DNA from: Ralstonia sp. A12
Lineage (GTDB): Bacteria > Pseudomonadota > Gammaproteobacteria > Burkholderiales > Burkholderiaceae
Reading direction: 5' to 3'
NCBI RefSeq assembly: GCF_000801955.1
Contig: NZ_JSZO01000012.1
Coordinates: 1-64,000 of the forward strand
DNA: 64,000 nt
Below, one piece after another: positions 18,923 through 28,177 of the stretch. The first letter of the stretch is position 1, and the number at the start of each line of letters is the position of its first letter. Made by a program: the position numbers and the translations under genes. The notes below the pieces were generated by a model that had not been told where the DNA came from, searched no databases, and worked only from the letters and a program-made list of their open reading frames with translations.

Positions 18923-18947
18923 CGCCCGGTCATCCACCGGCCGGGCG
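18923..18947. terminator. Hairpin between pump and response-regulator genes
   Basis: CGCCCGG and CCGGGCG form a 7-bp GC stem between the converging pump gene and response-regulator gene. There is no U tract; it is probably a shared 3' end. Confidence 0.4.
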
Positions 18948-18958
18948 CATTGCTCGCG

Positions 18959-19564
18959 CTATGGCTTGATGATGCCGGCGCTCGAAGCCTTCACCACGGC
19001 TTCGATGCGCGTGGCTACGCCCAGCTTCAGCCGAGCATTGTCGATATGAAAATCCACCGTGCGCTTGGACAACCCAAGAATGGTGGCGATCTCGCCGGAG
19101 GTCTTTCCGCGCGCGGACCAAGCCAGCACCTCCACCTCGCGCTCGCTCAACTGCACCTGCGGCCGCGGTGCACGCGTATGTGCCCGCTTGGCCAGTCGCG
19201 TCTGAACAATGCTGATCAGGATCTCGAAATCGACCGGCTTGGTCACGTAGTCGTCCGCGCCCAGGCGGCGGCCGCGCAACTCCGATTCGCGCTGCGCCAT
19301 CGCGGTAAGAAATACGAACGGAATCTCCGCATAGCGCGGCGCAAGCGCCCCAACCTGCTCCAGCAGTTCGAACCCGGTCATGCCGGGCATGCCCACATCG
19401 CACAGCACAAGGTCGGGCTGCTCACGCAGCAACGCTGCCAGGCCAGACTCACCGTCATGGGCGACGATGACTGCGTAGCCATGCTCGATCAACTCTTCGC
19501 TGATCAGCTCCGCGGTCTCGACGTCATCCTCGATACAGAGGATTTTCGGGGCCGTTGCGTTCAT
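18959..19564 (-). CDS. LuxR/NarL-type response regulator
   Basis: The 201-residue protein has a receiver domain at about 8-120, with acidic pair E12-D13-D14, phospho-acceptor D56 in LVLCDVGMPGM, and conserved Lys in VTKPVD. A GerE helix-turn-helix follows (LSEREVEVLAWSARGKTSGEIA and LSKRTVDFHIDN). I use the ATG at 19564 (MNATAPKIL); the 41-residue upstream extension looks non-coding. It is divergent from the histidine kinase gene across 71 bases. Proximity suggests it may control the upstream efflux pump, but that is unproven. Confidence 0.93.
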   Translation of the reverse strand: MNATAPKILCIEDDVETAELISEELIEHGYAVIVAHDGESGLAALLREQPDLVLCDVGMPGMTGFELLEQVGALAPRYAEIPFVFLTAMAQRESELRGRRLGADDYVTKPVDFEILISIVQTRLAKRAHTRAPRPQVQLSEREVEVLAWSARGKTSGEIATILGLSKRTVDFHIDNARLKLGVATRIEAVVKASSAGIIKP

Positions 19565-19635
19565 GATGCACTCATGTGAATGGTATGGTTGCCGATGCCT
19601 AACAGCACCTCCGTGCTGCCCCGAGGACCCAGCGC

Positions 19636-21270
19636 ATGACACTTCCGATGCCCCCCTCTGAATCGACGCCCGGCGGGTTTCCCTCACCGCAGCCCCGGGC
19701 GCGCCTGTTCGGCCTCGGCTCGCCGTCGATCCTGCGCCCGATCCGGGTGCGGTTGTCGCTGGTGTTCGTGACCTTCCTGCTGCTGGTGATTGGCGTCGGT
19801 GCCTTCAGTATCGACCAGTTGGCGAGCTTCCACAGCGTGTCTGCACAGATCAGCGGGCGCTGGCTGCAGAACAGCCGCATTCTAGGGGATCTGAACAACT
19901 ACATCTCCGACTATCGTGCCGCCGAGGGCGACTTCCTGATCGCCTCGTCCCGCGCCGACTTGCGCGCGGCGGATCAGCAGATCGCCACGCTGGACGACCT
20001 CATTACCGCCTCGCAGGCCCGTTACGACAAGATCGAACACGATGCCGCCGAACGCGAGCTCTATAGCCAGTTCGTCGTGCAATGGAATATGTACCGGGAG
20101 CTGGCGAAGCGGCTGATGATTTCCGCCAAGGCCGGTGAGGTAAAGGGCGCGACACAGCTCTACCACGCCGAGTCCAAGCACGCGTTCGACCTGGCCAACG
20201 ACACGCTGGGCGTCATGACTGAGCGCAGCGTGGCCGGCGGTGCCGCAGAAACCGAGCGCGAAGCCCAGGCCTATCATGATGCACGGCAACTCATCATTGG
20301 CGCCATCATCGTGGCAGCATGCCTGGTCGTGATTGCGGTGGCCTACCTTGCCCACGCGGTCTCCCGCCCGATCGCCGTGCTGGTCGACCGCATGCACCAC
20401 ATCGTCAACAACGACACGCACGTCGACATCCCGGGTCTGGATCGTCGCGACGAAATCGGCGACATCGCACAGGCTGTGGCACGGTTTCGCGACAACACCA
20501 TCGAACTGGGCCGCAGCAAGGATGCGCTGGTTGCGCAGGCGGCAGTCCTGCAGGACATGCTGGACAAGGAGCGCCGACTGGCCGAGCTGCAGCGCAACTT
20601 CGTCTCGATGGCGTCACATGAATTCCGCACGCCTCTGGGCGTGATTGACGGCCATGCTCAGCGGCTGATGCGCATGCGCGAGGCACCTCCGCCAGAACTG
20701 ATCGACGAGCGCTGCGGCAAGATTCGTGCAGCGGTGCAGCGCATGACGCATCTGATGGACCACCTGCTCGATTCTTCGCAGTGGCTCGACAGCACGACGC
20801 CCGCAGCCATGCGGCGCACGCGATTCCCGCTGCCGGCATTGCTTCATGAGGTGTGCGAAATGCATCGGGATAGCACACCCGGCGCCCGCATCGAAGAGCA
20901 CATTGACACCGACGGGCCTGATGCATTCTTTGGCGATGCCAAGCTGCTCTTCCAGGCGTTCAGCAACCTGATCGGCAATGCCGTCAAATACTCACCACCC
21001 GGCACGCCGATCGGTGTGTATGTGCAAGGCAATGCCGAAAACGTATCGGTCGTGGTGGAAGACCGCGGCCTGGGCATTCCGGAGCGCGATATCGAGCGGT
21101 TGTTCGAGCGCTATGTCCGCGGTGGCAATGTGGCCGGTACGGTGGGGGCCGGTGTCGGTCTGTACCTGGTCAAGCTTGTCGTTGAACTGCACCAGGGCAC
21201 GATTGCCGTCAGCAGCGCGGAAGGCAAAGGTTCCAGATTCATCGTCCGCCTGCCGCGGCTGGATGCCTAG
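19636..21270 (+). CDS. Membrane sensor histidine kinase
   Basis: The 544-residue kinase has TM1 at about 39-58, a roughly 160-residue periplasmic helical sensor (4-helix-bundle type), TM2 at about 218-240, and a HAMP domain (AVSRPIAVLVDRM to about 295). A HisKA domain with H328 in SMASHEFRTPLG follows, then a HATPase domain with NLIGNAVKYSPP, DRGLGIPE and GAGVGLYLVKLVVE. It would phosphorylate the divergent response regulator. The signal is unknown. It abuts a convergent small membrane-protein gene with no spacer. Confidence 0.93.
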   Translation: MTLPMPPSESTPGGFPSPQPRARLFGLGSPSILRPIRVRLSLVFVTFLLLVIGVGAFSIDQLASFHSVSAQISGRWLQNSRILGDLNNYISDYRAAEGDFLIASSRADLRAADQQIATLDDLITASQARYDKIEHDAAERELYSQFVVQWNMYRELAKRLMISAKAGEVKGATQLYHAESKHAFDLANDTLGVMTERSVAGGAAETEREAQAYHDARQLIIGAIIVAACLVVIAVAYLAHAVSRPIAVLVDRMHHIVNNDTHVDIPGLDRRDEIGDIAQAVARFRDNTIELGRSKDALVAQAAVLQDMLDKERRLAELQRNFVSMASHEFRTPLGVIDGHAQRLMRMREAPPPELIDERCGKIRAAVQRMTHLMDHLLDSSQWLDSTTPAAMRRTRFPLPALLHEVCEMHRDSTPGARIEEHIDTDGPDAFFGDAKLLFQAFSNLIGNAVKYSPPGTPIGVYVQGNAENVSVVVEDRGLGIPERDIERLFERYVRGGNVAGTVGAGVGLYLVKLVVELHQGTIAVSSAEGKGSRFIVRLPRLDA

Positions 21271-21639
21271 TCAGGCACGCCGCGAAGCCTTGAGCGACAA
21301 CGCCCAGGCCACCGTGCCGATCACGGCGCCCAGCAGGAACGGATATGCCCACAGATTCCCCGAGCCCCACTTGAGGAACGACCACGCTAGGCCCACCGCC
21401 GCAAGCATCAGGCTCCACTGCGCAGGCCTGCCCATCATGTGCCGGATCACGCCGCTGTAGAGCACTAGGCAGGCCAGCAACGAGATCAGCGCGGTCAGCA
21501 GCGACATTGCGCCCATGCGCACCATTTCCAAATAGGCGGATGCGTAAGTCGCGGTAAAGCCGGCTTGCAGCAACGTGGCAATGGCAAGCGGTGCGCGCGT
21601 CGAATTGGTGGTCTGCTGTGCGGGTGTTGATTCCATCAT
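21271..21639 (-). CDS. Small membrane protein of unknown function
   Basis: The 122-residue protein has four probable membrane helices, roughly at 17-38, 43-65, 72-90 and 94-114. It has a short polar N-terminus and an Arg-rich C-terminus (ASRRA). There are two tandem ATG codons at the start. I do not recognise a family. Its stop abuts that of the histidine kinase gene without overlap. Confidence 0.6.
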   Translation of the reverse strand: MMESTPAQQTTNSTRAPLAIATLLQAGFTATYASAYLEMVRMGAMSLLTALISLLACLVLYSGVIRHMMGRPAQWSLMLAAVGLAWSFLKWGSGNLWAYPFLLGAVIGTVAWALSLKASRRA

Positions 21640-21861
21640 CCCCTCTTCTATCTTGTGTTCTTGCGAGCGTTTTCATGTCGATCAAAGGGCAAAAATGCGA
21701 CGCCCAGATCGCTTGGGTGCGCAGCATAGCATTCGGCCAGCGTGTCGCCTCCGCAATCACCCGGCTTGCCGAACGTCACAACCCGTGACACACTCCAGCC
21801 CGCTGCCTTCACCGGCAGCACGCAGGCGCGGCTGGCGCAACAAGCACCGCCGCAACACGCC

Positions 21862-22058
21862 GCAGGAGAGACCGGGCTCAACGCACACACGCGCAACGCC
21901 CGGCGCCGATGGAGCAACCACCCCGGAAACTCTCAGGCAAAAGGACTGTGGCGTCGACTGCGAATCTGGAGAGAGGCATGCGCGCGCATGCCCACCGAAG
22001 GGGAAGGCGCCAGCGCTGCTGACGCCCAAGCTCTCAGGTCCCGAGACAGATGGGGTGA
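21862..22058 (+). promoter_or_regulatory. Tandem glycine riboswitch (two aptamers)
   Basis: Two consecutive glycine aptamers are recognisable. Aptamer 1 (about 21862-21950) opens GGAGAGACCGGG, has the core GCGCCGATGGAGCAACCACC and closes GAAACTCTCAGGCAAAAGGA. Aptamer 2 (about 21966-22058) opens CTGGAGAGAGGC, has a perfect 8-bp P2-like hairpin (GGCATGCG/CGCATGCC), the core CACCGAAGGGGAAGGCGCC and closes AGCTCTCAGGTCCCGAGACAG. The short linker and order match the cooperative gcvT-type class. It precedes a D-amino-acid dehydrogenase-like gene, not a glycine-cleavage operon. Glycine would be expected to turn expression on. Confidence 0.93.
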
Positions 22059-22061
22059 GCC

Positions 22062-22078
22062 GACCGGATCGTCCGGTC
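22062..22078 (+). promoter_or_regulatory. Expression-platform hairpin of the riboswitch
   Basis: GACCGGA and TCCGGTC form a perfect 7-bp stem with a 3-base loop. It lies directly after aptamer 2 and 25 bases before the start codon. There is no U tract, so it more likely modulates ribosome access (site TAGGGA near 22093) than termination. Confidence 0.5.
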
Positions 22079-22103
22079 ATGACATCACTCCATAGGGACC
22101 ACC

Positions 22104-23357
22104 ATGACGCACATCGTCATCGTCGGCGCCGGCATTTCCGGCGTCACCACTGCTTACACGCTCTCGCAACTCGGCTATCAGGTCACGGTTCTCGACCGGC
22201 ATTTGTATCCGGCCATGGAAACCTCGTTCGCCAACGGCGGGCAGCTTTCCGCCAGCAATGCCGAGGTCTGGAACAGCACCGGCACGCTGCTCAAGGGCAT
22301 CAAATGGATGCTGCGCAACGACGCCCCGCTGCTGCTCAATCCCAAGCCGTCGTGGCACAAGTACTCGTGGATCGGCGAGTTCGTGGCCAGCATCGCCCAC
22401 TACCGCCGCAACACCATCGAGACCACGCGCATGGCCATCGAAGCGCGCAAGCATCTGTTTGCGATGGCCGAGCGCGAGCAGATCGATTTCGACCTGCAGC
22501 GGCGCGGCATCCTGCACGTCTATCACGACAAGGCGAGCTTTACGGCAGCGGGCAAGGCCAACGCCCTGCTCGTCGCCGGCGGGCTAGAGCGCCATGCCGT
22601 GAGCCCCGAAGACATCGCGGCCATCGAGCCCACGCTGCGCGGCAGCTACTACGGCGGCTACTTCACCGAATCCGACGCCACCGGCGACATCCACAAGTTC
22701 ACACGCGGTCTCGCACAGGCATGCGAGAAACACGGCGTGCGCTTCATGCAAGGCGTGGACGTGCGCGACGTGGAAACCACCGAGCGCGGCGTGCGATTGC
22801 TGCTGCAGACCACGTTGGATGACCGCCTCTCCACAAGCGCGGCCAACGTCGTGCAGGAGATCTCCGCCGATGCACTGGTCGTCTGCGCGGGCGTTGGCAG
22901 CCGGCACGTTGCGCAGATGGTGGGCGACCGCATCAATGTGTACCCGGTCAAGGGCTACTCGATCACCGTGCATCTGGACGACGAGGCCAGCGTACAAGGC
23001 GCGCCGTGGGTCAGCCTGCTGGATGAAAGCGCGAAGATCGTCACCAGCCGCCTGGGCGCGGGCCGCTTCCGTGTGGCCGGCACGGCGGAGTTCAATGGCT
23101 ACAACCGCGACATTCGTGCAGACCGCATTGAGCCTCTGGTGGCCTGGACGCGTCGCAACTTTGCCATCGGCACATCGCGCGTGGTGCCGTGGGCCGGCCT
23201 GCGCCCGATGATGCCGGACATGATGCCGCGCGTCGGTCGCGGGCGGCATGCGCGCGTGTTCTACAACACGGGCCACGGGCACCTCGGCTGGACGCTTTCT
23301 GGCGCCACAGCCGCGATGATCGGTGACGTGATTGCGCGCGATTGCCCGTTGCACTGA
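22104..23357 (+). CDS. FAD-dependent D-amino acid dehydrogenase (DadA-like)
   Basis: The 417-residue flavoprotein begins with the dinucleotide-binding fold MTHIVIVGAGISGVTTAYTL. It carries the DAO/DadA features SFANGGQLSASNAEVW, VKGYSITV and the C-terminal GHGHLGWTLSGATAAMI. DadA enzymes oxidatively deaminate D-amino acids, passing electrons to the respiratory chain. Control by a glycine riboswitch suggests that glycine, or a glycine-yielding substrate, is the physiological target, so a glycine-dehydrogenase or glycine-oxidase role is plausible. It is monocistronic, followed by two hairpins. Confidence 0.88.
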   Translation: MTHIVIVGAGISGVTTAYTLSQLGYQVTVLDRHLYPAMETSFANGGQLSASNAEVWNSTGTLLKGIKWMLRNDAPLLLNPKPSWHKYSWIGEFVASIAHYRRNTIETTRMAIEARKHLFAMAEREQIDFDLQRRGILHVYHDKASFTAAGKANALLVAGGLERHAVSPEDIAAIEPTLRGSYYGGYFTESDATGDIHKFTRGLAQACEKHGVRFMQGVDVRDVETTERGVRLLLQTTLDDRLSTSAANVVQEISADALVVCAGVGSRHVAQMVGDRINVYPVKGYSITVHLDDEASVQGAPWVSLLDESAKIVTSRLGAGRFRVAGTAEFNGYNRDIRADRIEPLVAWTRRNFAIGTSRVVPWAGLRPMMPDMMPRVGRGRHARVFYNTGHGHLGWTLSGATAAMIGDVIARDCPLH

Positions 23358-23363
23358 CCGCTC

Positions 23364-23434
23364 GACCTGCACGCCTCGCAGGTCTGTCTTGATGATTCCC
23401 GCATGACGCCGCAGGAGTGTCGAAACTCCTGCGG
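23364..23434 (+). terminator. Two hairpins after the DadA-like gene
   Basis: GACCTGC/GCAGGTC (23364-23384) is followed by a weak U-rich stretch. Further on, CCGCAGGAGT/ACTCCTGCGG (23409-23434) is a perfect 10-bp stem without a U tract. Together they probably end the transcript. Confidence 0.45.
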
Positions 23435-23559
23435 AGTCAGTCGCGGCGCCCTTCCTCGTTATTCTTCGCGGGTCGATCAATGCTTGCCTAAGCTGCTTGG
23501 CGAAGGCGTGCGCTCGGTCGGCACACGTGTGTTTTCAACACTTAACAGAGAGAAGAAAA

Positions 23560-24927
23560 ATGAAAGTCAGGGTGTCATCACGTTCAATCACGGGAACGTT
23601 TGCAGCGGTATGTCTGACCGCCATTGCCGGAGCATCGCAGGCGGCAGGAGTGTATGCGCCGTATGTCGACGTCACGATCTATCCCACGCCGCTGGTTGAC
23701 CAGATTGGCGTGCGGCAAGGCATTCAGCAATTCAACCTCGCCTTTGTGGTGGCGGGCAGCGGCTGCGTGCCGTCGTGGGGCGGCGTGCAGGCGGTTGGCG
23801 GGGGCGCGAGCAGCGATCTGCTGACGGCCATCGGCACGTCCATCACCAACTTCCGCGCCAAGGGTGGTGACGTTGCTGTGTCGTTTGGCGGGGCGAACGG
23901 CACGCCGTTGATGCAAGCGTGCTCCACAGTGCCGGCGTTGAAGACGGCGTATCAGACCGTGCTCGACACGTACGCCCTCACGCGCGTTGATTTCGATATC
24001 GAAGGCGCATCGCAGCAAGACACCGCCGCCGTGGCGCGCAACTTCCAGGCGGTGGCGCAACTGCAGTCGGACTTTGCGGCCAAGGGCAAGACGCTGCATG
24101 TCTCGCTCACGCTACCAGCCATGCCGTATGGGCTCACACAAGACGGCATCAACATCGTTAACGCGGCCATCCAGAACAAGGTGGCATTCGACGCCGTCAA
24201 CCTGATGACGATGGACTATGGCCCCGCCAACATCGACATGGGTGCGGCGGCCATCAGCGCGGCGCAGGCGCTGTACTCGCAGCTCGATACGGCGTACAAG
24301 GCCGTCGGCCAAGTCAAGACCAGCGCCCAGTTGTGGCAGCTCGTGGGCGTGACGCCGATGATCGGCATGAACGACGTACAGGGCGAAACCTTTACGCTGG
24401 CCAATGCGCAGAGCGTGCTGAACACCGCAAGCACCAACGGCTATGGCATGGTAGGCAACTGGTCGATCAGCCGCGACCAATCGTGCCCAAACAACGGCGC
24501 CTACACATCGCCCACCTGCTCGGGCATCGTGCAGAAGCCGTATGACTTTGCGACCGCCTTCAAGCAGCTCAACGGCCATTGGGGCACGGGCGTGACGCAA
24601 GACCCGAACTATGGTGGCGGCAGCAGCGGCGGTGGCTCGGGCGGCACGCCCACGCCGGGCGCAGCGTGGTCGGCCACGCAGATCTACACGGCTGGCATGA
24701 CCGTCACCTACCAGGGCACGACGTACCAAGCACAGTGGTGGACGCAGGGTGATACGCCCGGCCAGGCGCCGGTGTGGAAAGCCATGGGCGGCGGCACGCC
24801 CACGTGGTCGGCCACGGCGGCCTACCAGGGTGGCCAGTGCGTGAGCTATCAGGGCGCGAAGTACTGCGCCAAGTGGTGGACGCAAGGCGATGTGCCGAGC
24901 GCAGGCGGCGTATGGGTCAAGCCGTGA
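23560..24927 (+). CDS. Secreted GH18 chitinase with two chitin-binding modules
   Basis: The 455-residue product has a Sec signal peptide cleaved near residue 28 (GASQA|AGVY). A GH18-type barrel at about 29-340 carries the catalytic motif VDFDIEG, with D144, D146 and acid/base E148. A Gly-Ser-rich linker follows. Two tandem CBM5/12-type modules (about 366-409 and 412-455) share the pattern W-S-A-T and YxQGxxYxAxWWTQGDxP. It hydrolyses chitin outside the cell. I start at ATG 23560 after AGAGAAGA. Chitin breakdown to GlcNAc fits environmental life on fungi or arthropods. No other chitin genes are adjacent. Confidence 0.93.
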   Translation: MKVRVSSRSITGTFAAVCLTAIAGASQAAGVYAPYVDVTIYPTPLVDQIGVRQGIQQFNLAFVVAGSGCVPSWGGVQAVGGGASSDLLTAIGTSITNFRAKGGDVAVSFGGANGTPLMQACSTVPALKTAYQTVLDTYALTRVDFDIEGASQQDTAAVARNFQAVAQLQSDFAAKGKTLHVSLTLPAMPYGLTQDGINIVNAAIQNKVAFDAVNLMTMDYGPANIDMGAAAISAAQALYSQLDTAYKAVGQVKTSAQLWQLVGVTPMIGMNDVQGETFTLANAQSVLNTASTNGYGMVGNWSISRDQSCPNNGAYTSPTCSGIVQKPYDFATAFKQLNGHWGTGVTQDPNYGGGSSGGGSGGTPTPGAAWSATQIYTAGMTVTYQGTTYQAQWWTQGDTPGQAPVWKAMGGGTPTWSATAAYQGGQCVSYQGAKYCAKWWTQGDVPSAGGVWVKP

Positions 24928-24963
24928 TGATGCTTAGCCGCTGACCTTTCATTGTCAGCCAAA

Positions 24964-24995
24964 GGGGCACTGCCTGGCAGAGCATGCAGTGCCCC
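24964..24995. terminator. Strong hairpin between chitinase and porin genes
   Basis: GGGGCACTGC and GCAGTGCCCC make a perfect 10-bp stem. On the minus strand the porin stop is 11 bases away. It probably serves both converging genes. Confidence 0.6.
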
Positions 24996-25006
24996 GCGGG
25001 CACCAC

Positions 25007-26071
25007 TCAGAACTTATGGCGCACGCCCAACATCACGCCAAGCCGTGAGTTGTTGCCATACGTATTGCCCGAGTTGTTGAACGCGGCAGCGCTGTTCAGC
25101 GCAATCCAGGCACCCTGCAGACGTGTGTAGTCCACTTCCGCATACACATCCGTGCGCTTACTGAAGGCGTAGTCGAGCATGCCAGCGGTGGTCAGGCGCT
25201 TGCCGCTGGCATCAAGATGCTTCATCCAGTCGTACTGCACGGTGCCGATGAAGCTCAACGGGCCGGAGATTGGCACCTTCGCGCCAACATAGGCGGCCTG
25301 GTTCTTGTAGTCAGCCACGTCCAGGCGGTTGTTGGTGTAGCCCAGATACCAGGTGGCAATGGAGGTGTCCCACTTGCCACCAAACCCCCACACCGTCTGT
25401 TTGCTGGCAAGCGCCGCCGGCACTGCACCGAAGAACGCTGAAGACACGTCGTGCGTGACCTGATACACCGCGCCCACTTCAGCCGACCCCATGCTGTAGA
25501 CGATCGAACCCGCACCGGCCGAACTCTTGCTGAAGCTGCCCGCGGCCTCGCCAAAGGTCCACGCACCGGCCAGCTGCAGACCACCGAACGACTTGATGTA
25601 TTTGATCGTGTTGTCGTAGCGCAGGCCTGTGTAGTTGCCGCCCTGATAGCCAACGATGGAGTTGTTGGCAAACGCCATCGCCTCATACGAAGACAAGACC
25701 TCGTGCGCCAGCGTGTATTGGCGGCCGAGGTAGAGCTTGCCGTAGTCACCCTCCAGGCCGACCACCGCGGTGCGTCCAAACAGCCGGCCGCCCTGCTGGC
25801 TGCCACCGGTGTCGGGAAAGAACCCCGATTCCAGGATGAACATGGCCTTGGTGCCGCCGCCGATATCTTCAGTGCCGCGCAGGCCCCAGCGGCTGCCGGT
25901 CAGCACGCCGTCCATCATCTGCAGATTGCTGTTGCCCGCCGCGTTTTCGTGCGTGCTGTAGCGGATGGTGGTGTCGATCAGCCCGTAGAGCGTGACACCG
26001 CCTGCGCTTTGCGCTGCTGCCGGCAGGCTCGTGGCTCCGAGTACCAGTGCGGCGATCATTGTTTTGTTCAT
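25007..26071 (-). CDS. Gram-negative general porin
   Basis: The 354-residue outer-membrane beta-barrel begins with a signal peptide (MNKTMIAALVLGATSLPAAAQS). The mature start VTLYGLIDTTIRYSTHE is the betaproteobacterial porin signature. GSRWGLRGTEDIGGGTKAMFILESGF, LFGRTAVVGLEGDYG and the C-terminal VRHKF (terminal Phe) are standard. I use ATG 26071 rather than an upstream alternative because the signal peptide starts there. It lies downstream of quiC on the same strand with a 121-base gap, so it may be co-transcribed and serve uptake of the aromatic precursors. Confidence 0.93.
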   Translation of the reverse strand: MNKTMIAALVLGATSLPAAAQSAGGVTLYGLIDTTIRYSTHENAAGNSNLQMMDGVLTGSRWGLRGTEDIGGGTKAMFILESGFFPDTGGSQQGGRLFGRTAVVGLEGDYGKLYLGRQYTLAHEVLSSYEAMAFANNSIVGYQGGNYTGLRYDNTIKYIKSFGGLQLAGAWTFGEAAGSFSKSSAGAGSIVYSMGSAEVGAVYQVTHDVSSAFFGAVPAALASKQTVWGFGGKWDTSIATWYLGYTNNRLDVADYKNQAAYVGAKVPISGPLSFIGTVQYDWMKHLDASGKRLTTAGMLDYAFSKRTDVYAEVDYTRLQGAWIALNSAAAFNNSGNTYGNNSRLGVMLGVRHKF

Positions 26072-26192
26072 GGCTCCCTTGTCTCCTCTTTGATGTGATG
26101 GGTACGGATGTGCGATGGCTGACCGCGCAGCCGTGGTGTTGCCGGAAAACGCCCACGGCCGCACACGCCGAGGGCGACAAAGTTGTCGTGGA

Positions 26193-28100
26193 TCAGTGGT
26201 CGACCGTAGTGGTGCCCGCCGTCGCGCCAAGGCTCAGTTGCGCCTGCACGGCCATGCGCACTGCAGCGTTGGCGGCGCCGTAGCCCAGGTAGCCGTCGCG
26301 CTGGACCAGCTCGAAGAAGAAGCGCTCGCGGAAGGGCTCGGTGTAGACGTGCAGGAAATCGCCGTGCAGGTCGCGGTCGTAGAGCAGACCGTCGTCGTGC
26401 AGGCGTGTGAGCAGCGCGTCGTCCAGCCCCAGGCGGGCGGCGACATCGTCGTAATAGTTTTCGGGCACGTGCTGCAGGTGGGCCGCGCCGCGGTCGATGG
26501 CTTCAATGGTTTCGAACAGCCGGTCGGTGCGGAAGGCAACGTGATGCACGCCCGAACCGGCATAGGCGGCAATGAACCGGCCGGTGGCCGTGCGCCCGCT
26601 TTCCGACACGTTGAGCGGAATCCGCACGTTGCGGTCGGGGCTCACCATCGCGCGGCTTTTCACAAGGCCATAGGGGTCGGCAATCTCCTGCACCGCTTCG
26701 GCTTGCATGCCGAAAATGGCACGGTAGAACAGCACAAAGCTGTCGAGCCGATGCGCGGGCAGCGCCTGCGCGACGTGGTCGATCGATGCCAACCCTGCCG
26801 CGTCGGCTTGCGCGTTGGGCTGCAGAACAAAATCGCTCTCGTAGATGCTGCGATCGGCCTGGCGGTCGTCAATCAGATAGAGCAGCGTGCCATCCGGCGC
26901 GCGCAACGCGGGAATGCTGCGCTCACTCGGACCCACCGGCCCGCGCCACTCCTGGCAACACAACGCGCGTGCGCGTGCCATTGCGCGCTCGGCATCGTCC
27001 ACCTTCAGGCCGATCGCGCATACAGATGGCCCATGCAGTTGGAAGTGCTCAGACGCCGCACTGTCCAGCTCCATGTTCAGGATCACGTTCACACCGCCCT
27101 GCCGGTACAGATCAACCGCCTTGGAACGATGGTGCCCAGCGAAGCCAAACCCCAGCGCACGCAGACGCGTTTCCAGCTCGCGCCCGGCGGTGGCGTCCAC
27201 GGCAAATTCCAGGAAATCCACGCCGGCAAAGCGGGCCGGTGCGGGCAACTCCGCGCCGCCGGCTTCCGACTCCAGCCAGCGCAACGAACGCATGCCGTCC
27301 AGGGCGGTCTGGCGCGCAGGGGCGGAGCGAAACTCGTCATTGAAGACCTCCAGCGACAGCGGCCCCGCATAACCAGCGGCGAGCAGATCGCGCGCAAACG
27401 CCGTCACAGGTAGATCGCCCTGCCCCGGGAAATTACGGTGATGCCGGCTCCAGGACAGCACATCCATCGACAGCTTGGGCGCATCCGCAAACTGCACGAA
27501 GAAGAGCTTTTCCGACGGAACGTCATGCAGGCCATCCAGCGTGTCGCCTAGCGACAGCGTGTGGAAGCTGTCCAAAATCAGCCCGAGCGCGGGGTGGCCG
27601 GCCTGCTGCACGATCTGCCATGCTTGGCGCCAAGTCCGCGTGTGCCGGCCCCAGGCCAGCGCCTCGTAGCCCACGCGCAGCCCGCGTTGTGCGGCCGCTT
27701 CTGCCATCTGGCGCAGATCGTCCGCAGCATGCGCGGGGTCGTCGATGGCGATGTCCTGCACGTTGCTGCACACCAGAATCGTCTCGACGCCCAGTTCCGC
27801 CATCACGTCGAACTTGCGCTCGGCGCGCACCAGGTTGCGGGCCAGCAGCTCGGGGGGCATCGCCTCGAAATCGCGGAACGGCTGGTACAGCATGATCGCC
27901 AGCCCGAGGTCCGCCGCCATCTGCCGCACGCGGGCCGGCGAGCCGTCGAAATTCAGCAGGTCGTTCTCGAAGATCTCGATACCGTCAAAGCCCGCAGCGG
28001 CGGCGGCTTCCAGCTTTTCAGGCAGCGTGCCGGACAGGCAAACGGTGGCGATGCATTTGGGACGGCGGACTGAGGGAAGCGCGGGGCGAAGCGAATTCAT
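26193..28100 (-). CDS. quiC: 3-dehydroshikimate dehydratase QuiC (fused to HPPD-like domain)
   Basis: The 635-residue fusion has an N-terminal sugar-isomerase-type TIM barrel (about 12-290; FDGIEIFENDLL, YEALAWGRH, LILDSFHTL, FFVQFADAP). Its C-terminal half (about 295-620) resembles 4-hydroxyphenylpyruvate dioxygenase and keeps the metal triad in SIDHVAQAL, GVHHVAFRT and FFELVQR. This is the architecture and length of Pseudomonas QuiC1, which dehydrates 3-dehydroshikimate to protocatechuate for aromatic catabolism. It is divergent from an IclR regulator across 131 bases with operator-like sequence. Ring-cleavage genes are not in this window. Confidence 0.93.
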   Translation of the reverse strand: MNSLRPALPSVRRPKCIATVCLSGTLPEKLEAAAAAGFDGIEIFENDLLNFDGSPARVRQMAADLGLAIMLYQPFRDFEAMPPELLARNLVRAERKFDVMAELGVETILVCSNVQDIAIDDPAHAADDLRQMAEAAAQRGLRVGYEALAWGRHTRTWRQAWQIVQQAGHPALGLILDSFHTLSLGDTLDGLHDVPSEKLFFVQFADAPKLSMDVLSWSRHHRNFPGQGDLPVTAFARDLLAAGYAGPLSLEVFNDEFRSAPARQTALDGMRSLRWLESEAGGAELPAPARFAGVDFLEFAVDATAGRELETRLRALGFGFAGHHRSKAVDLYRQGGVNVILNMELDSAASEHFQLHGPSVCAIGLKVDDAERAMARARALCCQEWRGPVGPSERSIPALRAPDGTLLYLIDDRQADRSIYESDFVLQPNAQADAAGLASIDHVAQALPAHRLDSFVLFYRAIFGMQAEAVQEIADPYGLVKSRAMVSPDRNVRIPLNVSESGRTATGRFIAAYAGSGVHHVAFRTDRLFETIEAIDRGAAHLQHVPENYYDDVAARLGLDDALLTRLHDDGLLYDRDLHGDFLHVYTEPFRERFFFELVQRDGYLGYGAANAAVRMAVQAQLSLGATAGTTTVDH

Positions 28101-28177
28101 GGCGATACGGTGATCAGACGATGCCCGCAGCGTAGGTGCCCACCCCTTGCCATCACAAGCGGCATTCGCGCAACAGC

